IMG/VR virus record: IMGVR_UViG_3300010399_000031
Location: 62,001 to 126,000 of that record
Source: a virus
Length of the DNA stretch: 64,000 nucleotides
Strand: one strand, 5' to 3'
The translations under genes were made by a program, and so were the position numbers. Below the pieces are notes generated by a model that made no database searches, was not told the origin of the DNA, and saw only the letters and a list, made by a program, of their open reading frames with translations. The first letter of the stretch is position 1. Each line of letters opens with the position of its first letter. Of this stretch, positions 53,436 to 61,515 are shown piece after piece.

Positions 53436-54545
53436 TTAACCCGTGATCTGTTTATCAAGTACCGCTTTTTGCTGAATCGCCGGCAAGAAGTAGTTGTACT
53501 GGTCATTATCGACCCACCACTCCAACTCGTACGTATTCGGATCGATCCGCGCGTAACCAGTGTTGTTAAAAATCGGCAAGGCCGACATTGGTACCTTGGT
53601 GTATTTGCTTGTCCGAACTGCATCGGCCATGTTGCTATTAAATAGCACAACCGTACGATTAAATTCGTCAATTAAAATATCGTCCAAATACGTCGCACCA
53701 AAGCAGCGAAAGTTAATCGTGATTTGGTCGTTTGACGAATTCAACGGTCCTTGTTGGGAGTCAAAGTTAAAGGCTGCTCCCGTTGGTGAAGTGAGTGGAA
53801 AAGACGCGCCTGTGGCTGCGATCTTTTGCACCTTGGTCTTAGTCGAATCGAGTACGACCCGGTAAATGCGGGTGTTGTAGTCGATTTCGTTTTCCCAGAT
53901 CATGTCAGAATAGGGGACAAGCGTGCCTTCAAAGACTGCCGCCATGTACTGGCACCAGTAAAAGAAAAATGCTGTGATGGGGTCACCAGGGATATTCCGG
54001 AAGGTTGCGGTTAATTCATATGACCGCACGGTCTCCGTAATGTTGCCGTCGACAAATCCAAACACTTCTTTATATAGCCCTTCGTGGGATTGGAATTCTT
54101 GCACCGAGATATCGGGCCACCCGTTCAAACTGAGTAGGTGGTTGGTAAGCGGTGCAATAAACGCCTGTTGAGGATCAATGAAAGGCGAACTTACTCCGTC
54201 TTGCACCAAGGTGTAGTCAAGCAAACAGCGAATCGCTCGCGGCAAACTGTCTTTCACCGTGGTTAGCAGTGGTGTGAACAGTCGGTGCGTCTGCAAGTTC
54301 GCTGTTGACAGATTCATTGCGGGTCGTGTGAAGAAAGCTAGGCCGTAGTAATCGCGATTAATCGGAATAGCCGGTGGCGTCTGGCGGTGGTTGATACCGT
54401 AGAAGCTACTGCCAATGGCGGTGCTGGAGGGGCTGATCTGCGAGAGCAGCTGCACGTGTTCCACATTGGCCGCTGGAGTACCGAGGTTTTTCTGCGATAA
54501 AAATGTGGGCAGATCCACCGCAGTCGGTTTTTTGATGTCAGCCAT
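53436..54545 (-). CDS. Virion structural protein, 369 aa
   Basis: GAGGTTTAA precedes the ATG. Beta-rich with many aromatic residues and a lysine-poor composition typical of virion shell or baseplate components (NWP, FFFYWCQYMAAVF, YELEWWVDNDQYNYF). No catalytic motif. It is followed 14 bases later by the 980-aa baseplate-like gene, so the two probably form a unit of the tail or baseplate. Confidence 0.55.
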   Translation of the reverse strand: MADIKKPTAVDLPTFLSQKNLGTPAANVEHVQLLSQISPSSTAIGSSFYGINHRQTPPAIPINRDYYGLAFFTRPAMNLSTANLQTHRLFTPLLTTVKDSLPRAIRCLLDYTLVQDGVSSPFIDPQQAFIAPLTNHLLSLNGWPDISVQEFQSHEGLYKEVFGFVDGNITETVRSYELTATFRNIPGDPITAFFFYWCQYMAAVFEGTLVPYSDMIWENEIDYNTRIYRVVLDSTKTKVQKIAATGASFPLTSPTGAAFNFDSQQGPLNSSNDQITINFRCFGATYLDDILIDEFNRTVVLFNSNMADAVRTSKYTKVPMSALPIFNNTGYARIDPNTYELEWWVDNDQYNYFLPAIQQKAVLDKQITG

Positions 54546-54577
54546 TTAAACCTCTAAGTAAGAAGGAATGATTCGCA

Positions 54578-56092
54578 ATGGACGCGATCAGCAATGCCGT
54601 GGATATCGGCCTGGGAAATATTCATCACATTGTCGATCTGTGGCGAGCCGGTAAAGCGGACTCGCTGATCGACTACACCCGCGTGACACGCGTCGAGCCC
54701 ATCGTTTTGGTGGATAACGACGTGATGTTTCATGACCTCACTCCGGAGATCATGCAGTCGCTGCTCTCCACGTTTGCCGGTTATTACTTGCAAGCGGCTG
54801 CTCTCTCGCTCACCGTGGGTCGGGTCCAGATCATGCGTCATCTGGATAAGCTCAACCCGCGCCGCTCGCCGCTCGATAGCGCAGCGGACACAGGTGTACT
54901 GGCCGCTGGTTGGATGATGGCGCAAGAGAACTACAAGTTCCGCTTGCCGCGCCTGTCCGACCAAGTGGCGATGGAGTCGCGCGATCGTTACGATCTGCTG
55001 CCGCTCGCTCTGCCGGCTCCGAGTCAGTTGACAATGGAATCGCTCGCACTCGAAGCTGGCGACCCGTATGCGTCGGAGAAAAATGCACGCGACGCTGAAC
55101 GCTTGCAGATCCAAAAGGACGCTGAACGCCGTCAACGTGAACAGTTTGGTCACCAACTGAACCAGGACGATATTCGCACTGCTCAGTCCAGTGCTGATTT
55201 CAACCTGCGCGAGAATCAATTCAAGCACCAGCAAGCTCAGTCAAATGCGCAGCAAGCGCATCAGGCTGCGCAACAACAACATCAAAAGGATGTGTTTGCC
55301 CATCAAAAGGGTCGTGACGCAAAGCAGCAGGCCAACCAAGATCGCAGTCACGAGCTGAGCACAAAAGAGTTCGAGCTGCGTGAGCAGCAGCTCAAGGATG
55401 CGCAAACGGCAACCGAGTTCGGCTACAGCCGGGATACGATCACTACGATCAAAGAGTTGGCCAATCTGTCCGTGGGTAAAATGCTCTCGGTGGAAATCAC
55501 CGATGGCAACCACAGCGCCTCGATTCCGGTTGCGGTTCGTCTCATGACAGCCTCGCTTCCGAGTTCGACCATGACTCATATCTTGTCTCTCGGCAAGAAG
55601 GACATTTCGATGAAGGCGCGCTGGCACGGCTGGCGCTCGGGCCGACTTCAGTTCTGGCGCGACCTCGTGATGTGTAACGATTTGATCGATGAACATCGTA
55701 ACGCCCTGATGAAAGATAAGGACGGGTTGTTCCGTCAGATCGTGGCACGCAAAACGAAAAACCGGTTCGCTGGTCTGCTCTCGGGTAATCCGTCGGTAGC
55801 TACCGCCTCGAACATGGCTGTCATCTCCAAAGAGACGGCAGATAAGATCGAGTTGGAGACGGTCGGTACGCTGAACGACTTTAACACGCGTCAGAAGCTC
55901 TTTGAGCCCACCTCGCTCATGATCCTCGTGGTTCTGAATAAGGACTACGATCGCGCAACGTTCTACTATCGCGGCATCGCGGAGAAGACGGAAGTGTCGA
56001 TGCGAGATCTGAAAGCAGCCAACAAGGGCAATGGTCCGGATGTGACGGAAATCTTGCGTGCATTCACGCAAGGTCACGCCCCGACGCTGTAA
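54578..56092 (+). CDS. Virion protein with Gln-rich coiled coil, 504 aa
   Basis: AGAAGGAA precedes the ATG. Residues 1-165 and 275-504 look folded; in between lies a Gln/His/Ala-rich, highly charged coiled-coil (about 165-275, many QQAHQAAQQQHQK-type stretches) that would form a long helix bundle. GC-ending codons suggest abundant product. It is divergent from the baseplate-like operon and ends in a strong terminator. A structural role is likely; family not recognised. Confidence 0.6.
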   Translation: MDAISNAVDIGLGNIHHIVDLWRAGKADSLIDYTRVTRVEPIVLVDNDVMFHDLTPEIMQSLLSTFAGYYLQAAALSLTVGRVQIMRHLDKLNPRRSPLDSAADTGVLAAGWMMAQENYKFRLPRLSDQVAMESRDRYDLLPLALPAPSQLTMESLALEAGDPYASEKNARDAERLQIQKDAERRQREQFGHQLNQDDIRTAQSSADFNLRENQFKHQQAQSNAQQAHQAAQQQHQKDVFAHQKGRDAKQQANQDRSHELSTKEFELREQQLKDAQTATEFGYSRDTITTIKELANLSVGKMLSVEITDGNHSASIPVAVRLMTASLPSSTMTHILSLGKKDISMKARWHGWRSGRLQFWRDLVMCNDLIDEHRNALMKDKDGLFRQIVARKTKNRFAGLLSGNPSVATASNMAVISKETADKIELETVGTLNDFNTRQKLFEPTSLMILVVLNKDYDRATFYYRGIAEKTEVSMRDLKAANKGNGPDVTEILRAFTQGHAPTL

Positions 56093-56100
56093 GTCTTGGT

Positions 56101-56140
56101 GGGAGGGATGAGTCCCTCCCCCTCCTTATTCCTCTCTTTC
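56101..56140 (+). terminator. Terminator after Gln-rich virion gene
   Basis: GGGAGGGA (56101-56108), TGAG loop, TCCCTCCC (56113-56120), then CCTCCTTATTCCTCTCTTTC. No TATGCC motif. Confidence 0.65.
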
Positions 56141-56155
56141 AAGACTAGAAACGTC

Positions 56156-56926
56156 ATGACTAAAGAAGTCGGTGTTTATATGCTTTACAACTCCGACACG
56201 GGTGAAGAATACGTTGGTAGTGGAGATCTTCAGAGAAGGAAGTCGACTCATTTCTCTGATTTAAGAAACAATCAACACCCAAATTGGAAACTTCAGAGAG
56301 CTTATAATCGTAATCCAAATTTTAATTTTATCGCTTTTCCTACGGATACTCGTAGATTAGCTGCCGAAATTGAACAGGAGATGATAAATAAGCTTTATGG
56401 TGAGCCCTTTTTCTTGAATATCTCGACATCAACAGATGCACCAATGTTGGGTCGAACGCATTCGCCAGAAGCGCGTGCGAAGATAAGTCAGCGTTTTCTG
56501 GGGCAGCCTAGTCCACATCGTGGAATTCCTATGGCTGAGGAAACCAAGGTTAAATTGAGTACAAAGGCAATTGAACGCTGGAGTAATCCCGAAGAAAGGG
56601 AGAGGCACAGTCAAAAATTAATTGGTCGAAAACTTTCACCTGAGCACGTGGAGAATGTGCGATCGGCATTAACCGGTAGATCGTTATCAGAAGAACACAA
56701 AACAAAGATTGGCGAGGCCAGCCGAGGTAGGGTGGATTCTCTAGAGACTCTCGAAAAGAGACGAAATTGTCAACCATCGATGAAGTCAGTCGTTGTCGAC
56801 GGTATTCCGTACAGAAGTGTCAATGAAGCTGCTAGAGCGCATGGTATTTCTTCTGAGGGAGCCGCGAAACGATTCAGGAGCACTACTCAACGATTTAGCG
56901 GGTGGGCTTTTGCTGTCGAAGATTAA
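56156..56926 (+). CDS. GIY-YIG homing endonuclease, 256 aa
   Basis: GVY (6-8) and YVG (19-21) frame the GIY-YIG core, with a conserved Arg region (LQRRKSTH) and Glu in the IEQEM helix. Repeated NUMOD-type DNA-binding motifs follow (GRTHSPEARAKIS, GIPMAEETKVKLS, GRKLSPEHVENVRS, GRSLSEEHKTKIG). ATG 56156 is preferred to an upstream GTG that lies in the terminator. It is AT-richer than its neighbours and inserted between virion genes; no intron core was found beside it. Confidence 0.85.
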   Translation: MTKEVGVYMLYNSDTGEEYVGSGDLQRRKSTHFSDLRNNQHPNWKLQRAYNRNPNFNFIAFPTDTRRLAAEIEQEMINKLYGEPFFLNISTSTDAPMLGRTHSPEARAKISQRFLGQPSPHRGIPMAEETKVKLSTKAIERWSNPEERERHSQKLIGRKLSPEHVENVRSALTGRSLSEEHKTKIGEASRGRVDSLETLEKRRNCQPSMKSVVVDGIPYRSVNEAARAHGISSEGAAKRFRSTTQRFSGWAFAVED

Positions 56927-56942
56927 CATTTAAGGATTTTTT

Positions 56943-57860
56943 ATGCGCATCCCCCAATTTTTGACCTCGTTGCTGCCCACGTTCTCGAAGAACCGTATCG
57001 TCGAGGACATCAACATCACCACCGGTGAAATCACCGAGTACACTCATCCGGCTTACGCGATCGCCGCCCCGGACTTCAAGAATCACAAGTTCAGCTCCGA
57101 GCGCCTCAAACCGTTTCTTGGTTCGTTCGAGCGCCACATCAAGGGGCGGGGCAACTTCATCGTCAACATCGACAGTGGTTGGAAGACGGTTCTCGCCAAT
57201 CTGGAGGAGACCAAGCGTCTCGTGGAAGCCACCTACAACGAAGACGTTGGTGGCGCCGGGATCACCTACCTGAAAGCGAACCTCTTGCAGTTCGTGGAAC
57301 TGGTTGCCTTCACCTCCAAGTACGCTCGCAAGCTGCTGATCTTCGTCTATGCAGCAGAGACCGAAAAGTACCCCGACTCGGGTACGGTCTTTACCGACTC
57401 GATTAAACCCGCTGAAATCGAGTGGCTGCAATCGAACATGCAGAACTTCGGTCTTGCATGGAACATCGTCGCCACCGATCCGGCGGAGTTCAAAAAGAAG
57501 ATCAAAGAAATCCCCGACATCGTCGTCAAGCAAGAGGCAGCTGATGCGGTGAGCGCCGCCATTGGAGACCGCAAACTCGACCCATTCAGCATGAGGCTCA
57601 TCCCGGTGTGGATGAATCCGATTTACCATGTGCGCATGTTCGTCGCCCAGTGGCAGACCGAGCGTTACCACGAAGCCAAAGCAGAGTTGCAACTGCTCCA
57701 GCTGCACAAGCTCCATCTGCAAAAGCTCAAGGAAGGCAAACCCGACGCTGCCCTTAAGCAGCAGATCGAATACACCGAGAACCGCATCAGCAAGATCAGC
57801 GCGAAAATCGCTGATATGGAGGCGGAAGCTGGAGTCAACCAGCAAGGGGTGGCGGCATGA
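56943..57860 (+). CDS. Probable virion protein, 305 aa
   Basis: TAAGGA precedes the ATG. The N-terminal half is mixed alpha/beta and the last 80 residues form a long helix (ELQLLQLHKLHLQKLKEG) of coiled-coil character. GC-ending codons and location before inner-body-like genes suggest a virion component. It overlaps the next gene by 4 bases. Family not recognised. Confidence 0.6.
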   Translation: MRIPQFLTSLLPTFSKNRIVEDINITTGEITEYTHPAYAIAAPDFKNHKFSSERLKPFLGSFERHIKGRGNFIVNIDSGWKTVLANLEETKRLVEATYNEDVGGAGITYLKANLLQFVELVAFTSKYARKLLIFVYAAETEKYPDSGTVFTDSIKPAEIEWLQSNMQNFGLAWNIVATDPAEFKKKIKEIPDIVVKQEAADAVSAAIGDRKLDPFSMRLIPVWMNPIYHVRMFVAQWQTERYHEAKAELQLLQLHKLHLQKLKEGKPDAALKQQIEYTENRISKISAKIADMEAEAGVNQQGVAA

Positions 57861-58465
57861 GTGACTTTCAGCTGAAGATCTATCCACGGGGCTTTCTTGG
57901 CAAGCCGCTGGAGGCGCAGCTGAAGATGAAAGCCAAGCCGTTCGAATCACGGCTTAACGCACTGGCAGTGCGGGTGAACATCTTCACACCCCAGGTGAAC
58001 TCGGTCGACGCCAACCCCGTGGTTGAAACATTGTATGGTCAATGGATCAACCGGTCACCGGAAACCACCTCTTTCGAGTTTCGGAAGAAGGTGCTCATTG
58101 CCGCACTCGATGCGTTTGGCACAGACAACTTCTATGAGTGGTTTGCTGCTCAGCATGCGTCGCCTGCCTTCGGTGACCTGCACAAGCGTTTTCTGGAAGA
58201 TACGCTGTTCTTCCTGCAAAACGGTAAGCGCCAGATGGACTTGATGACGTGGACTTCGCTCGTGACGATCAATGATGCGGGCGAGCGTTTATTCGAGACC
58301 ACGGAGCTGGCACGCGAGTTTTTTGGTATTGCCGATGCCGATCATCAGTGGCGTCGTCCGGACAATCGCAAGGTTACCGAAGTCATCCAAAAGTGGCTGA
58401 CGCACGCACGAGGTTTCGATGACCTTGTGGGATCGCTTCATCTTCTGTTCGGGAATTTGACTTAA
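57857..58465 (+). CDS. Probable virion protein, 202 aa
   Basis: The start overlaps the previous stop (ATGA), behind AGGGGTGGCGG. Helical with aromatic residues (YEWFAAQHASPAFG) and no catalytic motif. Co-translated with the 305-aa protein; the two may be partners. Function unknown. Confidence 0.6.
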   Translation: MSDFQLKIYPRGFLGKPLEAQLKMKAKPFESRLNALAVRVNIFTPQVNSVDANPVVETLYGQWINRSPETTSFEFRKKVLIAALDAFGTDNFYEWFAAQHASPAFGDLHKRFLEDTLFFLQNGKRQMDLMTWTSLVTINDAGERLFETTELAREFFGIADADHQWRRPDNRKVTEVIQKWLTHARGFDDLVGSLHLLFGNLT

Positions 58466-58486
58466 GCTCACCGTGGTTTTCTTTTG

Positions 58487-58496
58487 ATACTATAGT
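58487..58496 (+). promoter_or_regulatory. GATACTATAG promoter-like element
   Basis: Exact copy of the 10-mer at 11786-11795 upstream of chimallin. Here it is 96 bases before the inner-body-like gene, followed by a leader with small hairpins (for example AGGTA/TACCT around 58530-58553). Confidence 0.4.
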
Positions 58497-58591
58497 GACT
58501 TGAGGAAAACTCGTTCAGTCATGAAAAGGTAGTATCCGCGCGGGTACCTACTGGTAGTTAAACTTTCACCTATTGCAATAGGAGCAATACC

Positions 58592-59908
58592 ATGCGTCGC
58601 ATGTATAGTGGCCTCGTGGCCGCAATGGAAAACGAAAAAGTCAACAACGACGACAAGAAGGAGCTACCCGATCACGCGGACTCCCTGGAAACCGACGTTG
58701 CTGACATCAACGAGACGGCGGCCGACGGCGAAGCGCATCAAGCCAACATCGACCAAGCCGAAGCCACAGCCGAAGCGCTCGAACAGTTCCGTGTCGCTCT
58801 CGAAGGCATGCAAGGCGACGGCGGCATCGACGGCAAGGCCGCGCAGCTGCTGCACATCGGTGCGAGCTTCATGGTGGGTAACGTCGGTGGTTCGAACCCG
58901 AACACGGTTGTGCCGGCCATGGAATCGTTCGGTGGCACGGGTAGCCGCCTGCAAGCCGGTACGATCGCCCTCGAAGAAATCAAGGAACGCATCGCCGAAA
59001 TCTGGCGCGCGATCGTCGAGGCCATCAAGAAGGCAGCGGCTTTTGTCGCTGGCTACTGGATGAAGGTGTTCGGTGCAGCCGAGAAGCTGCAACGTCGCGC
59101 GAAGGAACTCGAAGAGCGCGCTCGTCAGACGACCGGTCAAGCCAAGAACAAGGAAATCGAGGACAGCGGTATCGCCTCGCGCGTTCACATGGGTGCGGGC
59201 GGCGGTGGCGTGGCCGAAGGTCTGACGGCTCTGAAGGAAGTCACGAGCGCGATCGTCACGCGCGGCGCAGCCACGGGTGGCGAAGTCGGCAAGAAAGCGG
59301 TCGAAGCGGTCAAGGCGCTCGACGGTAAGAACCTGCCCGAGATCCTGAAGCTGTGTGAGCCGATCCCCGGTTCGAAGAAGATCGACAACCCGCAGCAAGC
59401 CGGCGTAGCCGCAGCTCCCGAAGGTCTGGCCGTCTACGGTACCGCGGAGTTGCCGGGCAACTTCGCGGTCGTTTCGTGGGTGCCGGCCGGTGACGGTGGC
59501 GAGTTCGCCTCGCAAGTCAAACAACTCTCGGCTGTCGCCTACAAGACGGTTCAGGTGAACAAGGGTGCGAAGGCCGATGCCAAGCTCTCCGTAATGTCGC
59601 TCGCCGAATGCGGTTCGGTGGCCAAGCAAGTCGGCACGATCGCCGACGAGCTGCTCGCCATGCGCAAGAACACGAGCAACCTGAACGCGATCCAGAAGGA
59701 ACTCGCTTCGGCTGCCGAAGGCGTGGCGTCCAAGGCTGGTTCGGAAGAAGACGAATCGAAGCGCGAGCAGATGTCGGCCGTGAAGGCGATCGCCACTGCC
59801 GCGAACCGCCTGCTCGTCGAGCCGGGCGCGTCGTTCTCGAAGTACGCCATCCAGGCGTGCGAAGCGTATCTGCACTGGGTCGAGAAGTCGCTCAAGCAGT
59901 ACGCGTAA
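58592..59908 (+). CDS. Inner-body-like head protein, 438 aa
   Basis: The N-terminal 100 residues are an acidic propeptide-like region, ending in VPAMESF with a possible prohead-protease site after A109-M110-E111; the phiKZ protease gp175 cuts after (S/A)xE. A Trp/Lys amphipathic helix region follows (IWRAIVEAIKKAAAFVAGYW), then coiled-coil and Ala-rich parts. Start (MRRMYSG), layout and cleavage context match the next gene, so they are paralogs. phiKZ has a family of such inner-body proteins (gp93-97) that are packaged and ejected. GC-ending codons imply abundance. Confidence 0.65.
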   Translation: MRRMYSGLVAAMENEKVNNDDKKELPDHADSLETDVADINETAADGEAHQANIDQAEATAEALEQFRVALEGMQGDGGIDGKAAQLLHIGASFMVGNVGGSNPNTVVPAMESFGGTGSRLQAGTIALEEIKERIAEIWRAIVEAIKKAAAFVAGYWMKVFGAAEKLQRRAKELEERARQTTGQAKNKEIEDSGIASRVHMGAGGGGVAEGLTALKEVTSAIVTRGAATGGEVGKKAVEAVKALDGKNLPEILKLCEPIPGSKKIDNPQQAGVAAAPEGLAVYGTAELPGNFAVVSWVPAGDGGEFASQVKQLSAVAYKTVQVNKGAKADAKLSVMSLAECGSVAKQVGTIADELLAMRKNTSNLNAIQKELASAAEGVASKAGSEEDESKREQMSAVKAIATAANRLLVEPGASFSKYAIQACEAYLHWVEKSLKQYA

Positions 59909-59937
59909 GCTTCGGCATCGCGCCGTAGTTGGAGTTG

Positions 59938-59990
59938 CGCCCTCGCTCTCTTGGTGAGACGCGAGGGCGTTTCTTCTCTTTCCCTTTTTC
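59938..59990 (+). terminator. Terminator between inner-body-like genes
   Basis: CGCCCTCGC (59938-59946) pairs with GCGAGGGCG (59961-59969), with an inner TCTC/GAGA pairing. A TTTCTTCTCTTTCCCTTTTT tract follows. Confidence 0.8.
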
Positions 59991-60006
59991 AAAAGGCAAA
60001 ACGAAC

Positions 60007-61368
60007 ATGCGTCGCTTTCTGCATGTCGCCCTGGAAAACCATCAAGACAAACTCGATGGTCCGCCGCTGGGCGATGAAAACATTTCGATGGAAGAAGAAG
60101 CCATCATGATCGACGAAGGTAGCCAGGCGGCTGCCGAATGCGACCAAGACCTCAAAGAGGCCGAGCGCATCGTCGAAGTGTCCAACGCACTGGAGGACCT
60201 CGCGGTCGTCGCCGGTTCCAAGGAAGACCTCTCGGACGACGAAGCACGTCTGATGGAACATGCCGGCGACATGGCGGTTGCCGGTACGGACGTCGAGCCG
60301 GACGAAATCGTCCCGGCGATGGAGGCGTTTCGCGACAAGGAAACGGGCAAGATCTCCGGCAAGCTCGCCATGGAGAACTTCCGTGAGAAGGCCGAGCGCC
60401 TGTGGCAGAACATCAAGCGCATCCTGAAGGAAATCTGGGAGAAGATCGCCCAGTTTTTCTACAAGATCTTCGGCACCATCCCGCGTCGTCGCAAGGCTCT
60501 GAAGTCGCTCGCCGAGAAGGTCGAGGCCACGCATTCGATGCAACGCGACAAGGCCAAGTTCACCGTCGGTGCCTCGCGCTTCATGTTCACGGGCAACACC
60601 GCCGTGAAAACCGGTGGCGCACTCGAAGCCGCCGTGAAGGAATTCGTCGCCACGGGTCAGTGGATCTACGGCGACTACGTCTCGCACGTGAAGGGTCTGG
60701 CCGAATCGGTGGCCAAGGGTCTGGACAGTTTCGACGTCGAAAAACCTGCCGAAGCAACGAAGATGGTTGCCGAAGCACTCGTGCGTGAAGGCAAGGGTCG
60801 CAAGGTTCCCGGTCAAGGCAGCTACGCCGGCAACTCGCGTTGGACCAACTTCGAAGTGGCCAAGGGGCACGACCTTCTCGGCGGCGTCTCGCTCTTCTCG
60901 CTCGCTCCCAAGGCAGCCGAAGGCGTGGGCGACCTCGCTGTGCTCGACCGTTCGCGTCAAGCCGTCATCCAACTCGCTCCTTCGAGCGAGAAGGCGAGCG
61001 GCAACAACAACGCGATCGAATTCCAGACCCTGACGCAGGCCGAGTCGCTCGGTCTCATCAAGGAACTGGAAAAGCTGCTCGACTCGATGGAGCAGTATCA
61101 GCGCGGCAAGGTCAAGGGCGAGATCGAATCGGCGAAGAAGAAGATCGCCGATGCTTCCGAGAAGGCCGAGAAGGCCGGCGAAGCCAAGCGTGGCTCGGAA
61201 GATGCAGGCGAGCGTGCAGCGGTGCCGCACTACAAGGCACTGGTGCAGTTCAACGTCGCTCTGGCTCGCTGGATTCAGAGCCCGACGATCGAGTTCACCA
61301 AGCTTGCGTTCGGTGTGATCAACCAAGCCGAAGTGCTCATCAGCCGCAGCGTGGCGCAGTACAAGTAA
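60007..61368 (+). CDS. Inner-body-like head protein, paralog, 453 aa
   Basis: The ATG at 60007 is preferred over one 78 bases upstream because it yields the MRRFLHVALEN start shared with the preceding paralog, and the upstream codons lie in the terminator. An acidic propeptide region ends at VPAMEAF (A104-M105-E106). It is followed by a Trp-rich amphipathic segment (LWQNIKRILKEIWEKIAQFF) with RRRKALKSLA, and then Ala/Lys/Glu-rich helices. Likely packaged, cleaved in the prohead and ejected with DNA, as for phiKZ inner-body proteins. Confidence 0.65.
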   Translation: MRRFLHVALENHQDKLDGPPLGDENISMEEEAIMIDEGSQAAAECDQDLKEAERIVEVSNALEDLAVVAGSKEDLSDDEARLMEHAGDMAVAGTDVEPDEIVPAMEAFRDKETGKISGKLAMENFREKAERLWQNIKRILKEIWEKIAQFFYKIFGTIPRRRKALKSLAEKVEATHSMQRDKAKFTVGASRFMFTGNTAVKTGGALEAAVKEFVATGQWIYGDYVSHVKGLAESVAKGLDSFDVEKPAEATKMVAEALVREGKGRKVPGQGSYAGNSRWTNFEVAKGHDLLGGVSLFSLAPKAAEGVGDLAVLDRSRQAVIQLAPSSEKASGNNNAIEFQTLTQAESLGLIKELEKLLDSMEQYQRGKVKGEIESAKKKIADASEKAEKAGEAKRGSEDAGERAAVPHYKALVQFNVALARWIQSPTIEFTKLAFGVINQAEVLISRSVAQYK

Positions 61369-61387
61369 GCGCAGGCGGTGTCGTAAA

Positions 61388-61464
61388 GCAGAGGCGGGGA
61401 AACCTGCCTCTGCTGTGGATTAAGTGTAAAAAGGGGTTGGGGTTGCCCGGCCCCTTTTTATGCC
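61388..61464 (+). terminator. Tandem terminators plus TTTTTATGCC
   Basis: A first stem GCAGAGGC (61388-61395)/GCCTCTGC (61406-61413) is followed by AAAAAGGGG (61428-61436)/CCCCTTTTT (61451-61459), then TATGCC (61459-61464). The two stems in series suit a very highly transcribed gene. Confidence 0.75.
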
Positions 61465-61515
61465 GTCACCAAGAAACGAATTTTATGAAAACTCAATCTA
61501 AGTAAGGGCACCCTC

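Noticed and set aside
58664-61326. Minus-strand open frames of 442 and 445 codons
   Set aside because: They mirror the two inner-body-like genes, which have clear ribosome-binding sites, shared start motifs and terminators on the plus strand.
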